In this document: positions 54,839 to 63,933 of the stretch, in pieces
Position numbering within the stretch: the stretch's first letter is position 1
How the letters are laid out: the number at the start of each line of letters is the position of its first letter
NCBI GenBank assembly: GCA_947501565.1
Contig: CANMWJ010000003.1
Location: forward strand, 1 to 64,000
DNA length: 64,000 nucleotides
DNA from: an uncultured Marinobacterium sp.
GTDB taxonomy: Bacteria; Pseudomonadota; Gammaproteobacteria; Pseudomonadales; Balneatricaceae
Reading direction: 5' to 3'
Position numbers and translations under genes: made by a program
The notes under the pieces: model-generated
Database searches by the model: none
What the model saw: the letters and a program-made list of their open reading frames with translations, nothing else
Told to the model about the DNA's origin: nothing

Positions 54839-55458
54839 TGCCTGAGCAGATCTATGCGGACAATCATATCGTGATCGTCAACAAACCCGCAGACCTGCTC
54901 TCCGTGCCGGGTCGCGGCGAAGACAAACAGGACTGCGTCTGGCGCCGGGTACAGAAAACCCACCCCACTGCACGCATCGTGCACCGTCTCGATTACGCTA
55001 CATCGGGCCTGATGGTCCTGGCATTAAGCGCTGACAGCCACCGCAAACTCAGTACCGAATTTCAGGAACGACGTACGGAGAAGTCCTATCAAGCGATTGT
55101 CTTCGGTACGCTGACCGAAACAGCAGGCGAGGTAACAGAACCGCTGCGCTGCGACTGGGATAACCGCCCTCTGCAGATGATCTGCTACGAACATGGTAAG
55201 AAAGCGTTAACCCGCTGGGAAAAGATAGGGGAAGAAGAGTTTGGCAGTCGGGTCCGATTGTATCCGATTACCGGCCGCTCCCATCAGCTACGTGTTCACA
55301 TGCAGCACTTGGGACATGCGATTATTGGGGATCGATTTTATGCCAGTGAAGAGGCGCAGGCGTTGAGCCCGCGCTTGCTGCTGCACGCCGAACATCTCGC
55401 ACTCCACCACCCGCACAGCGGCGAGTGGATGGAGTTCAGCGCACCAGTACCGTTCTGA
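54838..55458 (+). CDS. rluA: RluA-type RNA pseudouridine synthase
   Basis: A 206-residue pseudouridine synthase, with the catalytic Asp in IVHRLDYATSGLMVLA (about 54) and the family motifs YQAIVFG and LYPITGRSHQLRVHMQHLGH (about 140). The short length and lack of an S4 domain match RluA, which in E. coli makes pseudouridine in 23S rRNA (746) and tRNA (32). The ATG shares one base with the rlmD stop, so the two RNA modification genes are translationally coupled. Its stop abuts the stop of the convergent dehydrogenase. Confidence 0.9.
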   Translation: MPEQIYADNHIVIVNKPADLLSVPGRGEDKQDCVWRRVQKTHPTARIVHRLDYATSGLMVLALSADSHRKLSTEFQERRTEKSYQAIVFGTLTETAGEVTEPLRCDWDNRPLQMICYEHGKKALTRWEKIGEEEFGSRVRLYPITGRSHQLRVHMQHLGHAIIGDRFYASEEAQALSPRLLLHAEHLALHHPHSGEWMEFSAPVPF

Positions 55459-56406
55459 TCAGTTGACAGCTCGTACCGGCTGCCCGGCCTTAAAGCCCTC
55501 AATGTTCTCAACGGTCTGATCAATGATGCGCTGACGCGCTTCGCGACTGCCCCAGGCACTGTGCGGCGTGATGATCAGATTGGGAATGTCATCGCTGATC
55601 AGCACATTGCCGCTACGCGGCGGCTCTTCGGTCAGCACATCGGTAGCAGCACCAGCCAGATGTCCGGAACGTAATGCTTCAGCCAGCGCCTGCTCATTGA
55701 CGATACCACCCCGTGCGGCATTGATCAGGAAACTACCGGGTTTCATCTTAGCGATAGCTGCTTCGTCGATCAGGTCCTGGGTTTCCGCTGTCAGCGGACA
55801 GTGCAAGCTGAGCACATCAACAGTCGCCAGCAGCTGATCCATCGGCAAGCGCCCCTCTTGCGGCTCACCACCCGGACGCTGAGCAATCACGACGGTCATG
55901 CCAAACGCTTCTGCAATGCGAGCCACGCCGCGCCCCAGATTACCGTAACCCACGATACCCAGCGTTTTTCCAGCCAGCTCCCGAATCGGATAAGAAAGCA
56001 TGCAAAACTGACTGGCCTGAGCCCAATCACCTGCTTTCACCGCACGATCATACTGAATCACGTTGGTGTGTAACGCCAGCATAAGGGAGAAGACGTGTTG
56101 CACCACTGAATCTACGCCATAAGCGACACAGTTGGACACCTGAATCCCCAGCTCACTCGCTGCAGTCAAATCAATATTATTCGTGCCTGTTGCCACCACG
56201 CAGATCAACTTAAGTTCCGGCGCACCACTGAGGGTCGCCTTATCCAGCTTCACCTTATTGGTGATCACCAGATCGTAACCTGCGATACGCTCCGCCACCT
56301 GTTCAGCCGACGTTGCCATATGCACATCCAGGCTCTCCACTACCGCACGAATCGGATCGAGGCTCAGGTCCTCCAGGCTTTCCAAATCCAGAATGACTGT
56401 TTTCAT
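55459..56406 (-). CDS. D-2-hydroxyacid dehydrogenase (glycerate/hydroxypyruvate type)
   Basis: A 315-residue NAD(P)-dependent dehydrogenase. The nucleotide-binding motif is TLGIVGYGNLGRGVA (about 148). Catalytic residues fit the family: Arg in INAARGGIVNEQAL (about 233), Glu in TEEPPRSG (about 262) and His in IITPHSAWGS (about 283). VVATGTNNIDLTAA near 70 is the usual substrate-side loop. Most like HprA/GyaR enzymes that reduce hydroxypyruvate or glyoxylate, but the substrate cannot be set from sequence. Confidence 0.87.
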   Translation of the reverse strand: MKTVILDLESLEDLSLDPIRAVVESLDVHMATSAEQVAERIAGYDLVITNKVKLDKATLSGAPELKLICVVATGTNNIDLTAASELGIQVSNCVAYGVDSVVQHVFSLMLALHTNVIQYDRAVKAGDWAQASQFCMLSYPIRELAGKTLGIVGYGNLGRGVARIAEAFGMTVVIAQRPGGEPQEGRLPMDQLLATVDVLSLHCPLTAETQDLIDEAAIAKMKPGSFLINAARGGIVNEQALAEALRSGHLAGAATDVLTEEPPRSGNVLISDDIPNLIITPHSAWGSREARQRIIDQTVENIEGFKAGQPVRAVN

Positions 56407-56439
56407 TTTCTGTTCCAGCTTGTAAACAATAGATACAAC

Positions 56440-56460
56440 AAGGGGCCCTGCAGGCCCCTT
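56440..56460 (-). terminator. Hairpin after bamC
   Basis: AAGGGGCC-TGCAG-GGCCCCTT followed by GTTGT on the minus strand; the T run is weak, so termination efficiency is uncertain. Confidence 0.55.
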
Positions 56461-56491
56461 GGAAATAATGGATGTGTCGTTAGCTTAACGA

Positions 56492-57880
56492 TCAGTTCTT
56501 AGACAGACCGCTTTTCACATCCCACAGAATCTCTTCCGAGATATCTTTCTGGGCGGCCAGGCCTTCATCATTCAGCACGGTCAGGTAAACACCGCTGCGG
56601 GAACGATTCAGTTTCAGCTGATAACGACCGGTATACTCGTAGGCATCCTTCTCCTCATTGTATACACCTTCATCTTCCTCTTCGTTAGTGCCAAAAACGT
56701 ATACCACTTTGCCAGCCAGCCAGATTTTGAATCCTTCTGACTTCTGCATCGCTTCCTGCTCAAGCTCTTCTTTCGTCATCTGGCTTTTGCGCGCCACCTC
56801 CTCGTCACTAGCCTTCAGTGAGGAGTAGCGGATAGCGTCGTCTTTGCCATCAACGCCTAGCGCTTCGGCCAGCGCAGTGGTCTTGAACGTGATCTGACCT
56901 TTGTCAGAGTGCAACCACTCAAAGAATCCCATCTTGTCGGTTTCATCTGCAGGAACACTTGTGGTGTAGGAGAAATAAATCATCCCCGCATCCTGATCAC
57001 GGGTACCCACATCAAAAAGGTTGCTGGACATCGCTTTGGATACAGAATTCCAAACTGCATCAACAGAGCCTTCAACCTTCAGGACCGGATTGCCACGGGA
57101 ATCACGTCCTACAGCGGTTTTACCAATGCGAGGCTGCTGCAGCTTAGCAAGCGTAGGCGCGTCCTCTTTGTCAGATGCCTTGCTCAGATAACGCAGCATC
57201 TCAAACATCATCTCGGACTTGTAACCCACTTCCTGTGCCGCAGCGTTCCAGTCAACTGCTGTAACATCCTCATCTTTAGAGAAGCGTACGTGCTTCATAG
57301 AGATAGAGGTGCGTGTTACATCGCTGCCCTCGGGACGAAGCGTCACCTGCAGCTTATCCATAGGCGGCCCATCTATCTCTTGAAAAGTCAGGCGCTTGAT
57401 CCAATGATCAACAAAGCTTAGTTCTTTGCCGTCACCATCAATCCACACCGTTTCCATCACGCCCTTGGTCGGATCAGTATCCTCCAGCGCAATACCGTTG
57501 AATGCCCAGAAATCCTGCAGTTTCAACCAAACCTGATCAATCGGCGCGTCGACGATAATCAGCTTCTCGCTGCCGTCACGGGCAAGGTTCACACTGTCAT
57601 TGGTTGACTCAGTGTAGAAAAACTCCGGACGAGGCACCTTGTAATCATCGGTGCGCTGCGACGCAGTCGCATCGATGTGAGGAATTTCAAGGTTAGAACC
57701 AGTGCCAGGAGCACGCAGATGAGGCGGCACCTCTAACGCCTTTCCCTCTGTTGCTTTTTCATAATCCTGACTGCGGTCACGAATCACCCCGTGCTCACCA
57801 TAGATCGGATTATTTTCCATCAGACTGCACCCTGTGGTCAGGGTGCAGGCAAAGATCGTCAGAGATACTGCCTTTTTCAT
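56492..57880 (-). CDS. bamC: Outer membrane protein assembly factor BamC
   Basis: A lipoprotein of the BAM complex. Signal with lipobox LTTGC (Cys about 18). Unstructured N-terminal segment YGEHGVIRDRSQDYEKATEG that contacts BamD, then two helix-grip domains (about 95-215 and 255-450). At 462 residues it is longer than E. coli BamC (344). The extra length falls mainly in the second domain, including an acidic stretch (TNEEEDEGVYNEEKD, about 405). Follows dapA by 12 bases, the dapA-bamC order usual in gammaproteobacteria. Confidence 0.92.
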   Translation of the reverse strand: MKKAVSLTIFACTLTTGCSLMENNPIYGEHGVIRDRSQDYEKATEGKALEVPPHLRAPGTGSNLEIPHIDATASQRTDDYKVPRPEFFYTESTNDSVNLARDGSEKLIIVDAPIDQVWLKLQDFWAFNGIALEDTDPTKGVMETVWIDGDGKELSFVDHWIKRLTFQEIDGPPMDKLQVTLRPEGSDVTRTSISMKHVRFSKDEDVTAVDWNAAAQEVGYKSEMMFEMLRYLSKASDKEDAPTLAKLQQPRIGKTAVGRDSRGNPVLKVEGSVDAVWNSVSKAMSSNLFDVGTRDQDAGMIYFSYTTSVPADETDKMGFFEWLHSDKGQITFKTTALAEALGVDGKDDAIRYSSLKASDEEVARKSQMTKEELEQEAMQKSEGFKIWLAGKVVYVFGTNEEEDEGVYNEEKDAYEYTGRYQLKLNRSRSGVYLTVLNDEGLAAQKDISEEILWDVKSGLSKN

Positions 57881-57892
57881 AATATCTGCCGT

Positions 57893-58768
57893 TTAGATAA
57901 GACCAGTCGCACGCATCGCAGCACGTACTTCTTCGTGGTACTGCTCACTCAGAGGAACCAGCGGCAGACGAATACCATCGCCCATTAGGCCCATCTCAGA
58001 CATCGCCCACTTCACCGGAATCGGGTTCGCTTCAACAAACATGCTGTCGTGCAGTGGCATCAGCTTATTCTGCAGTTCACGCGTCTGCTCTGCATCACCA
58101 GCAATCGCCAGTTTGCACAGCTGTGACATCTCAGCTGGCGCAACGTTCGCTGTAACCGAGATATTTCCGTGACCACCCAGCAGCATCAGCTCTGGAGCAG
58201 TCGCATCATCACCGGAGTAGATCGCGAAATCTTTCGGTGCGTTCTCAATCAGCTCTTTCGCACGATCCAGATCACCAGTCGCTTCTTTGATACCGATGAT
58301 GTTGTCGATTTCTGCCAGACGCAGCACCGTTTCCGGCAGCATATCGCATGCAGTACGGCCCGGTACGTTGTACAGGATCTGCGGAATGTCTACTGCTTCA
58401 GCAACCGCTTTGTAGTGCTGGTACAGGCCTTCCTGAGGCGGCTTGTTGTAGTACGGAGTTACCAGCAGGCATGCGTCTGCACCTGCCTCTTTGGCTTCGC
58501 GTGTCAGCTCAATCGCTTCTGACGTGGAGTTCGCACCGGTACCGGCGATCACTGGGATACGACCGTTCACACGTTTAATCACGCGTTTGATTACCTGGCA
58601 GTGCTCATTACAATCAAGCGTTGCAGATTCACCGGTGGTACCCACCGCAACAATCGAGTCTGTACCCTTATCCAGGTGCAGATCAACGACCTTATCAAGG
58701 GCGTCCCAATCGATCTCACCAGTGGATGTCATCGGGGTAACAAGAGCAACAATGCTGCCAGTAATCAT
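57893..58768 (-). CDS. dapA: 4-hydroxy-tetrahydrodipicolinate synthase
   Basis: First committed enzyme of lysine and diaminopimelate synthesis, a TIM barrel. The Schiff-base Lys lies in [10 protein letters not shown] (about 161), Tyr in [11 protein letters not shown] (about 133) and the substrate loop GTTGESATL (about 43). ATG 58768 with GGAG 9 bases upstream gives the standard 291 residues. A longer frame to 58825 is rejected. It heads the dapA-bamC operon, which couples cell-wall precursor and outer-membrane assembly genes. Confidence 0.96.
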   Translation of the reverse strand: MITGSIVALVTPMTSTGEIDWDALDKVVDLHLDKGTDSIVAVGTTGESATLDCNEHCQVIKRVIKRVNGRIPVIAGTGANSTSEAIELTREAKEAGADACLLVTPYYNKPPQEGLYQHYKAVAEAVDIPQILYNVPGRTACDMLPETVLRLAEIDNIIGIKEATGDLDRAKELIENAPKDFAIYSGDDATAPELMLLGGHGNISVTANVAPAEMSQLCKLAIAGDAEQTRELQNKLMPLHDSMFVEANPIPVKWAMSEMGLMGDGIRLPLVPLSEQYHEEVRAAMRATGLI

Positions 58769-58952
58769 GTTTATCTCCGTAAGATATAAAGAGAGGTAAT
58801 AGTAACGACCGTTACAGGCCGCCACAACAGGTACGTCTGCCCTCTACAATTAATCCAGATCGTACTTGTTATCGTATAAAGGCTGGTTATTCTATACGAT
58901 TTTCTACACGCTTGAGTAGCCATCCAACCAATTGAAAATATAGGGAAAGCCC

Positions 58953-59420
58953 ATGTCCACCGTTGCACTAGACCAACCCGTACCTGATTTCACCGCTCAG
59001 GCCACCAGTGAGCACACCGTTGAGCTCGCTGCACTGCGCGGTAAAAACGTCATTATCTATTTCTATCCGAAAGACAGCACACCGGGCTGCACCACTGAAG
59101 GCCAGAACTTCCGCGACCTGATCGACGAATTTAACGCCAACGACACCGTGATCTACGGCGTATCTCGCGACGGCATGCGCGCGCACGAGAACTTTAAAGC
59201 CAAGCAATCGTTCCCGTTTGAGCTGATCAGCGATCCGGATGAAGAACTGTGCAAGCTGTTTGACGTAATTAAGCTGAAGAAGAACTACGGCCGCGAGTAT
59301 ATGGGCATCGACCGTTCTACGTTCCTGATCGATAAGGAAGGCGTGCTACGCAAAGAGTGGCGCACGGTAAAAGTTAAGGGCCACGTAGACGAGGTTCTGG
59401 AAGCGGTTAAAGGCCTTTAA
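58953..59420 (+). CDS. bcp: Thioredoxin-dependent thiol peroxidase (Bcp/PrxQ)
   Basis: A 155-residue peroxiredoxin. The peroxidatic Cys is in STPGCTTEGQNFRDL (about 46). The resolving Cys five residues on, present in E. coli Bcp, is replaced here (E-G-Q-N-F). Another Cys occurs in EELCKLFDV (about 97). This suggests a 1-Cys or atypical mechanism. FYPKDSTPGC and GVSRDGMRAHENF are family motifs. Divergent from dapA, as in E. coli relatives. Confidence 0.92.
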   Translation: MSTVALDQPVPDFTAQATSEHTVELAALRGKNVIIYFYPKDSTPGCTTEGQNFRDLIDEFNANDTVIYGVSRDGMRAHENFKAKQSFPFELISDPDEELCKLFDVIKLKKNYGREYMGIDRSTFLIDKEGVLRKEWRTVKVKGHVDEVLEAVKGL

Positions 59421-59434
59421 TCATCCGCCTCCGC

Positions 59435-59463
59435 AAAGAAAAGCGCCTGACTTAGTCAGGCGC
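59435..59463 (-). terminator. Terminator of the perM-like gene
   Basis: GCGCCTGACT-A-AGTCAGGCGC followed by TTTTCTTT on the minus strand. Overlaps the last codons. Confidence 0.8.
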
Positions 59464-60525
59464 GGCTAAAGCTTGTACTGGCGCTTTTGGCCAGGCGTTT
59501 ACAATCGCCTTGATCAGGGTTGCCAGCGGAATCGCAAAAAACACGCCCCAGAACCCCCAAAGCCCACCAAATAACAGTACGGCTACTATGATCGATACCG
59601 GGTGCAGATTTACTGCTTCTGAGAACAGCAGCGGCACCAGCACATTGCCGTCCAGTGCCTGAATGATGCCGTAGGCGATCATCAACCACATAAATTCATT
59701 GCCCCAGCCCCACTGGAAAAACGCAATCAGCGCCACAGGCACAGTCACGAGTGCAGCACCGATGTATGGGATAAGAACGGATAACCCCACCATGATACCC
59801 AGCAGTGCGGCGTAGTTGATCCCCAACGCGATAAACGCAACGTAGGTGACACTGCCGACAATCAGAATCTCGATCACCTTGCCACGTACGTAGTTGGCGA
59901 TCTGGTCATCCATCTCGTTCCAGACTTTGGTCATCATTTCACGTTTGTCTGGCAACAGAGAGGCCCACCAGCGCGACAACATTCGACCATCTTTGAGGAA
60001 GAAAAACACCAAAATCGGTACCAGCACCAGGTAGATCAGCAGCGCTACAACTGTGCCGATGGAGTTGATGGAGAAAGTCACCACCCATTGGCCAAGCTTG
60101 GATAGCTCATTGGCGGCCAGATTGATCAGCTCATTTACCTGCTCCACCGAGATCATATTCGGATACTTCTCAGGCAACAGCAACGCCAGCTGCTGCACTT
60201 CCGACAATATGCGCGGCAACTCGTTGAACAAGTTACCGGCCTGCTTCCACACCAACGGCAGGACAAAGAGCAGGATAGCCAGGAAAACGCTGACAAAAAC
60301 CACAAACACCAGCGAGACCGACCACATATGGGTGAGCTTGCGCGACTCCAGCCAATCTACGGCGCCCTGCATCAGAAATGCGAGGATCAAACCGGCAAAG
60401 ACCGGCGTCAGCATCTGACCGATGGTCAGGATGACCGCCAGAGCACCGGCCAGCAATACGAACAGCAGCAACGCCTCCTCATCTGAGAAGTAACGTTCAA
60501 TCCATTTGCTGAGAATCTTACGCAT
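59452..60525 (-). CDS. AI-2E/PerM family transporter
   Basis: A 357-residue inner-membrane protein with about eight helices of the AI-2E (PerM) family. Typical pieces are LTIGQMLTPVFAGLILAFLMQG (about 40), ILVFFFLKDGRMLSRWWASLLPDKR (about 170) and the GIIQALDGNVLVPLLFSEAVNLHP segment (about 290), followed by GGLWGFWGVFFAIPLATLI. In most bacteria the transported compound is unknown; PerM is not a proved AI-2 exporter. It follows the tusA-like gene 37 bases downstream on the same strand. Confidence 0.9.
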   Translation of the reverse strand: MRKILSKWIERYFSDEEALLLFVLLAGALAVILTIGQMLTPVFAGLILAFLMQGAVDWLESRKLTHMWSVSLVFVVFVSVFLAILLFVLPLVWKQAGNLFNELPRILSEVQQLALLLPEKYPNMISVEQVNELINLAANELSKLGQWVVTFSINSIGTVVALLIYLVLVPILVFFFLKDGRMLSRWWASLLPDKREMMTKVWNEMDDQIANYVRGKVIEILIVGSVTYVAFIALGINYAALLGIMVGLSVLIPYIGAALVTVPVALIAFFQWGWGNEFMWLMIAYGIIQALDGNVLVPLLFSEAVNLHPVSIIVAVLLFGGLWGFWGVFFAIPLATLIKAIVNAWPKAPVQALAAPD

Positions 60526-60562
60526 CTCTTATCTCTGTACTCTCTGTACTTAAATTAACGGC

Positions 60563-60799
60563 TTAGCCACGTCGGATAATATAGACGTAGGGTTCAGCCT
60601 CGGTGAACGAATCCAGCAACACGTGGTCGGATTGATCAGTGTAGGCTTTAAAGTCACGAATGGACCCGGCGTCCGTCGCAATGACTTTAAGCACCTGCCC
60701 AGGCGCAAGCCGGTTAAGTGCTTGTTTTGCTTTCAGTAACGGCAGCGGACAATTCAGACCTGACGCGTCCAGTGTTTCGTCGATTACAGGCTCAGTCAT
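60563..60799 (-). CDS. TusA-family sulfurtransferase (SirA-like)
   Basis: A 78-residue sulfur carrier protein. The active-site motif is SGLNCPLPLLKAKQAL (CPxP, Cys about 17), and the following RLAPGQVLKVIATDAGSIRDF fold is TusA-like. TusA relays sulfur for tRNA 2-thiouridine; a SirA/YeeD-like role is also possible. ATG 60799 (MTEPVID) has a weak ribosome site; a longer frame to 60865 is unlikely. Confidence 0.88.
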   Translation of the reverse strand: MTEPVIDETLDASGLNCPLPLLKAKQALNRLAPGQVLKVIATDAGSIRDFKAYTDQSDHVLLDSFTEAEPYVYIIRRG

Positions 60800-60903
60800 T
60801 AACTTAACTTTATGAAATCTCAGGTTGAGTACATTTTTCGAGTCCCGCACTATATAACAATTCATTCCGCATTAGCAGCGCGTTTTTAGACGGAAACTGA
60901 ACC

Positions 60904-62346
60904 ATGCATATTTATCGCCTTTTTCTCTCATCGTTAACATCATTAATACTGCTTTTTCCGACTAATTCACTATACGCCAGTGAACAGGGCCTCCCATCGA
61001 TCGGCGATGGCAGCTTCTCAACAACACCACAACAGGAACATATCCTGGGCCGTACCTGGGTGCGTATGCTGAAAGGCTCAGCCAAATTGTATGAAGACCC
61101 TGTTGTCGTTTCTTACCTGGAAGACCTGCTGTGGGATATTGCCGAACACAGCCAACTCACCGATCGCCGCCTGGAGCTGGTCGTACTGGACAACCCTACA
61201 CTGAACGCCTTTGCTGTCCCGGGTGGGATCGTTGGTATCCATACCGGTTTATTGCAAGCAGCGCAGAGCGAGGCAGAACTTGCTTCGGTGATCGCCCACG
61301 AACTGGCCCACCTCAGCCAGCGCCATTACGCAGCCCGGATCGATGAGAATCGACGCAATCAACCATTTATGCTGGCCGCCCTGCTCGGCAGCTTGCTGGT
61401 AGCCGCAGCCGATGCTGAAGGCGGCGCAGCTGCTCTCACCTCCACGGTGGCTGCATCCCAGCAAGCCAGCCTGACATTCAGCCGCCAGAATGAACGGGAA
61501 GCCGATTATATAGGCATGCAGACCCTGGCCGAATCTGGCTATGACCCCAGCGCGATGCCACGTATGTTCTCGCGCCTGCAGGCAAACGCCCGCTACGGCC
61601 GCAAACCTCCGGAGTTTTTGCTGACCCACCCGGTGACTGAATCTCGTATTGCTGACTCACTCAACCGCTCAGCATCGCTCCCCAAACCCTCTCGCAAACC
61701 AAATGCCATCGATTATGCGCTGGTGCAGGCACGCATTAACGCCTTCTATAGCAAGGATACCGAGCGCCTACTGGCGGATATACAAAGCCAGCGCAAAACG
61801 CGAGACAGCGACGAACTGCGCTACGCCACTGTGATAACGGCAATGAAAGCGATGAGATTTGCCACTGCCAGCACCGCATTTGACACGATGAACACCGCTT
61901 TTAAGCAAAAGCTGCCGGTACAACTGCTGAGTGCAGAACTCAATATTGCCCAGAAACACTATGCCGAAGCCGCAGAACAACTGAAAAAAATCCTCAGATT
62001 GTTCCCGGACAACTATCCTACAAACTCAATCTATGCGGACCTACTGCTCCGTCAGGGGCAGACCAGCCACGCCATCGCAATCTATCGCAAGCTAACCGAA
62101 CAACGCCCACAGGATGCTAACGCCTGGTACAACCTTGCTGAGATTCAGGGACTCGGCGGCAACCGCCTGGAAGTACACCTGGCCCGTACCGAATATTATC
62201 TGCTGACGGGCAATGTGGACCTGGCGCTACGGCAGGTCAAATTTGCACTGCGCACGCCACAGCTTTCAGAAAGCGAACGCTCTCGCCTTAAAACACTGGA
62301 AGAGGAAGCGAAAGCGATACGCCAGCAGATGAAGAAAGTGATGTAA
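60904..62346 (+). CDS. bepA: Beta-barrel assembly-enhancing protease BepA-like (M48)
   Basis: A periplasmic zinc metalloprotease that helps or clears outer-membrane proteins. Signal peptide about 1-25 (LTSLILLFPTNSLYA). Zinc motif HELAH (about 132-136) with the third ligand Glu in NEREADYIG (about 197). C-terminal TPR repeats (about 310-470: LNIAQKHYAEAAEQLKKI, DANAWYNLAEIQGLGG). Length 480 is near the E. coli protein. Divergent from the tusA-like gene and followed by a terminator. Confidence 0.92.
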   Translation: MHIYRLFLSSLTSLILLFPTNSLYASEQGLPSIGDGSFSTTPQQEHILGRTWVRMLKGSAKLYEDPVVVSYLEDLLWDIAEHSQLTDRRLELVVLDNPTLNAFAVPGGIVGIHTGLLQAAQSEAELASVIAHELAHLSQRHYAARIDENRRNQPFMLAALLGSLLVAAADAEGGAAALTSTVAASQQASLTFSRQNEREADYIGMQTLAESGYDPSAMPRMFSRLQANARYGRKPPEFLLTHPVTESRIADSLNRSASLPKPSRKPNAIDYALVQARINAFYSKDTERLLADIQSQRKTRDSDELRYATVITAMKAMRFATASTAFDTMNTAFKQKLPVQLLSAELNIAQKHYAEAAEQLKKILRLFPDNYPTNSIYADLLLRQGQTSHAIAIYRKLTEQRPQDANAWYNLAEIQGLGGNRLEVHLARTEYYLLTGNVDLALRQVKFALRTPQLSESERSRLKTLEEEAKAIRQQMKKVM

Positions 62347-62372
62347 CTTCTTTCAGGACGGGACACAGACAC

Positions 62373-62402
62373 AAAAAAGCCGCATACAATGCGGCTTTTT
62401 AT
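62373..62402. terminator. Bidirectional terminator between bepA and nadA
   Basis: AAAAAAGCCGCAT-ACA-ATGCGGCTTTTT, used by the converging genes. Confidence 0.92.
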
Positions 62403-62429
62403 TATCCGTGACGAACGTGGTAGGCGCGA

Positions 62430-63482
62430 TCAGTTATTCAGGCTAGCAGAGAAATCCAGCATCCGCTGCAGTGGACGACGGGCGTCTTCGATCAGCGTCG
62501 GATCAACATGAACCTCTTCACCACCACCCTGCAAACAAGCCAGAATATTTTCCAGACCGTTCATCGCCATCCACGGGCAGTGTGCACAGCTACGACAGGT
62601 AGCGCCTGAACCGCCAGTTGGCGCTTCCAGGAATTCCTTACCCGGCGCAGCCTGCTGCATTTTGTAGAAGATTGCACGGTCAGTCGCAACGATAAACTGC
62701 TTATTCGGCAGGTCATGTGCCGCCTTGATCAGCTGAGATGTAGATCCCACGGCATCAGCGATCTCGACCACAGAATCCGGTGATTCAGGGTGCACAAGTA
62801 CCGCTGCATCCGGATACACCTGTTTCAGGTCCAGAATACCTTTGGCCTTAAACTCTTCGTGCACGATGCAGGCACCATCCCACATCAGCATCTCAATGCC
62901 AGTCTGCTTCTGAACGTAGGTCCCCAGATGCTTATCCGGCGCCCAGATAATCTTCTTACCTTCATCCGCCAGATGCTCAACCACCTGCAATGCGATACTG
63001 GAAGTCACAACCCAGTCCGCACGCGCTTTAACTGCCGCTGAGGTATTTGCGTATACGACAACTTCGTGGTCAGGGTGGGCGTCACAGAATGCTGAAAACT
63101 CGTCAATCGGGCAACCGATGTCCAGCGAGCAGGTCGCTTCCAGCGTTGGCATTAGAATGCGTTTCTCAGGGCTCAGAATCTTGGCAGTTTCACCCATAAA
63201 ACGCACACCTGCCAAAATCAGGGTGCTGGCTTCATGCACGCTGCCAAAGCGAGCCATCTCGAGCGAGTCAGACACGCAACCACCGGTTTCGTCGGCCAAC
63301 TCCTGAATCAGATCGTCCGTATAATAATGCGCAATCAGACACGCATTCTTCTCTTTTAACAGCTTTTTAATCTGATCTTTATACTCTTCGATCTCCTGGC
63401 GCGCATGGCTTGCTGGCAGGTGTTCCTTTGCAAAATGCTCCTGCACCAGAATTCGATCTGAGATTTCCTGCTTACTTAACAT
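62430..63482 (-). CDS. nadA: Quinolinate synthase NadA
   Basis: A 4Fe-4S enzyme condensing iminoaspartate and dihydroxyacetone phosphate to quinolinate in NAD synthesis. Motifs: [11 protein letters not shown] (about 48), CSLDIGCP (about 115) and [13 protein letters not shown] (about 295), which hold the cluster cysteines, with [14 protein letters not shown] (about 230). At about 350 residues, long form like E. coli. ATG 63482 (MLSKQ) is favoured over the upstream start at 63527. The leader 63483-63560 has a GC hairpin (CCCGG...CCGGG). Confidence 0.95.
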   Translation of the reverse strand: MLSKQEISDRILVQEHFAKEHLPASHARQEIEEYKDQIKKLLKEKNACLIAHYYTDDLIQELADETGGCVSDSLEMARFGSVHEASTLILAGVRFMGETAKILSPEKRILMPTLEATCSLDIGCPIDEFSAFCDAHPDHEVVVYANTSAAVKARADWVVTSSIALQVVEHLADEGKKIIWAPDKHLGTYVQKQTGIEMLMWDGACIVHEEFKAKGILDLKQVYPDAAVLVHPESPDSVVEIADAVGSTSQLIKAAHDLPNKQFIVATDRAIFYKMQQAAPGKEFLEAPTGGSGATCRSCAHCPWMAMNGLENILACLQGGGEEVHVDPTLIEDARRPLQRMLDFSASLNN

Positions 63483-63562
63483 GTAGGTAACTGATTCTTG
63501 TAGTTGATTGCTGATATTGAAGCACAAACCCGGCGCGAACCGGGCGTGTTGACCGCAACACG

Positions 63563-63571
63563 ATTATACCA
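63563..63571 (-). promoter_or_regulatory. Extended -10 promoter of nadA
   Basis: On the minus strand TGG-TATAAT, an extended -10 element with perfect TATAAT, about 80 bases before the nadA start. Confidence 0.6.
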
Positions 63572-63641
63572 TAGACGTATAATCTCTTAATGACTTAGAA
63601 ACGATCAAACCTAAGAAAATCATACTTGTAGAACAGAAACG

Positions 63642-63669
63642 AAAAAGGAGCACATGAGTGCTCCTTTTT
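63642..63669 (-). terminator. Terminator of the tRNA-Lys operon
   Basis: AAAAAGGAGCAC-TCAT-GTGCTCCTTTTT, a perfect stem seven bases past the second tRNA on the minus strand. Confidence 0.92.
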
Positions 63670-63676
63670 CTGAAAT

Positions 63677-63752
63677 TGGTGGGTCGTATAGGATTCGAAC
63701 CTATGACCAATTGGTTAAAAGCCAACTGCTCTACCAACTGAGCTAACGACCC
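63677..63752 (-). tRNA. tRNA-Lys (TTT anticodon), distal copy
   Basis: A 76-base cloverleaf with encoded CCA. Acceptor GGGTCGT pairs with ACGACCC, anticodon loop contains TTT, T loop GGTTCGAATCC. Sequence identical to the copy at 63770. Confidence 0.97.
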
Positions 63753-63769
63753 TTAGTGCATCGGTATAG

Positions 63770-63845
63770 TGGTGGGTCGTATAGGATTCGAACCTATGAC
63801 CAATTGGTTAAAAGCCAACTGCTCTACCAACTGAGCTAACGACCC
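63770..63845 (-). tRNA. tRNA-Lys (TTT anticodon), proximal copy
   Basis: Identical in all 76 bases to the copy at 63677-63752, with 17 bases between. Both are transcribed from the promoter at 63862-63889. Confidence 0.97.
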
Positions 63846-63861
63846 GCCCGATGGAGTGCAT

Positions 63862-63889
63862 ATACTACGCACCCCAGAAAAAAGTGCAA
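63862..63889 (-). promoter_or_regulatory. Sigma-70 promoter of the tRNA-Lys pair
   Basis: Minus strand TTGCAC (63884-63889), 16-base spacer, TAGTAT (63862-63867), then a GC-rich discriminator before the tRNA, as common for stable RNA genes. Confidence 0.7.
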
Positions 63890-63933
63890 GCAATTATTTT
63901 GCTAAATTGCTCTTTTAATTAAATTTCCTCAAC

